Source: Acephala macrosclerotiorum (taxonomy: Eukaryota > Ascomycota > Leotiomycetes > Helotiales > Mollisiaceae). Taken from it: DNA of 64,000 nt. A program made the translations under genes and the position numbers. The first letter of the stretch is position 1. Every line of letters starts with the position of its first letter. A model generated the notes under the pieces. The model worked only from the letters and a program-made list of their open reading frames with translations. It did not search any database and had not been told where the DNA came from. The stretch covers positions 17,215-81,214 of the forward strand of contig MU119453.1 in the NCBI GenBank assembly GCA_014904845.1. The letters run 5' to 3'. Shown here in pieces: positions 63,891-64,000 of the stretch.

Positions 63891-64000
63891 TTATCCCCTC
63901 GTCTGCTGAGACATGGTCCACGCTAAGCAGGGGAGGTCCGCACAGACAGCACCGCATAAAATTATGTATCTTTACATACAAATTTGTTAGTAAGCTACAT
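63891..64000. other. Ordinary-composition sequence at the right edge
   Basis: After the AT block, composition returns sharply to normal (TATCCCCTCGTCTGCTGAG onward) for about 65 bases, then becomes AT-richer to the window end. A weak stem can form between CCCCT-CTGCT and AAGCAGGGG with a bulge. No gene can be assigned in this short piece. Confidence 0.4.

Overview
The window looks like a nuclear chromosome segment of a filamentous ascomycete. I infer a Leotiomycetes/Helotiales-like fungus from gene style; this is not proven. Genes carry short introns of about 45-150 nt, with GT-AG borders, CTAAC-type branch sites and one GC-AG intron. The families are typical of such fungi: a CBM1-tailed GH10 xylanase, HET-domain proteins, Zn2Cys6 and C2H2 regulators, a fungal nitrilase and an MFS sugar transporter. 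AT-rich hypermutated blocks interrupt the gene-bearing DNA, which fits an RIP-like process. No rRNA, tRNA or CRISPR array was recognised.

Layout. 0.5-1.9 kb: secreted xylanase (-). 2.8-3.8 kb: an open frame broken only by stops that C-to-T changes can explain. 4.5-4.9 kb: AT-rich DNA with an (ATT)n microsatellite. 5.6-7.6 kb: polytopic membrane protein with a frame break. 8.7-9.3 kb: gene fragment running into a small AT-rich island. 9.7-11.3 kb: P450 pseudogene. 11.6-12.9 kb: dienelactone-hydrolase-like protein. 13.6-15.9 kb: large membrane protein. 16.5-16.8 kb: HET fragment. 17.4-20.3 kb: nitrilase, then PSF3 (GINS) and mitochondrial MnSOD sharing a divergent promoter. 21.1-24.6 kb: Zn2Cys6 regulator. 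25.4-25.8 kb: small Ser-rich protein. 27.7-29.6 kb: HPPD and PEP-mutase/isocitrate-lyase-like pseudogenes, head to head. 29.9-33.0 kb: a 1013-residue protein joining a Fungal_trans_2-like region to a WTCGCG/two-TM region. 34.9-37.3 kb: a Cys/His-tailed protein divergent from an HSP20, with a promoter full of TGATCA palindromes. 37.6-38.1 kb: small Cys protein. 39.1-40.9 kb: MFS sugar transporter. 42.1-43.1 kb: SDR. 44.2 kb: MITE-like element. 44.5-46.6 kb: acidic-tailed hypothetical protein and a NO VEIN-C/PD-(D/E)XK-like gene. 48.1-50.6 kb: full HET protein. 51.9-54.0 kb: C2H2 regulator. 58.0-58.9 kb: GNAT pseudogene. 60.5-63.9 kb: large AT-rich block.

The most striking signal is the 60.56-63.89 kb block. 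On the + strand nearly every surviving C is in CpG, while G outside CpG stays common. By eye, 60661-62460 has about 46 CpG, 7 non-CpG C and 79 non-CpG G. Classical RIP acting equally on both strands should not give that pattern. It looks like strand-specific, CpG-sparing C-to-T hypermutation. Several nearby genes carry nonsense codons compatible with C-to-T or G-to-A change, so hypermutation may also have damaged unique-looking genes here.

There is no obvious single pathway. PSF3 and MnSOD are housekeeping genes. The xylanase, nitrilase, sugar transporter, SDR, hydrolase and P450 are accessory metabolic genes at different stages of preservation.
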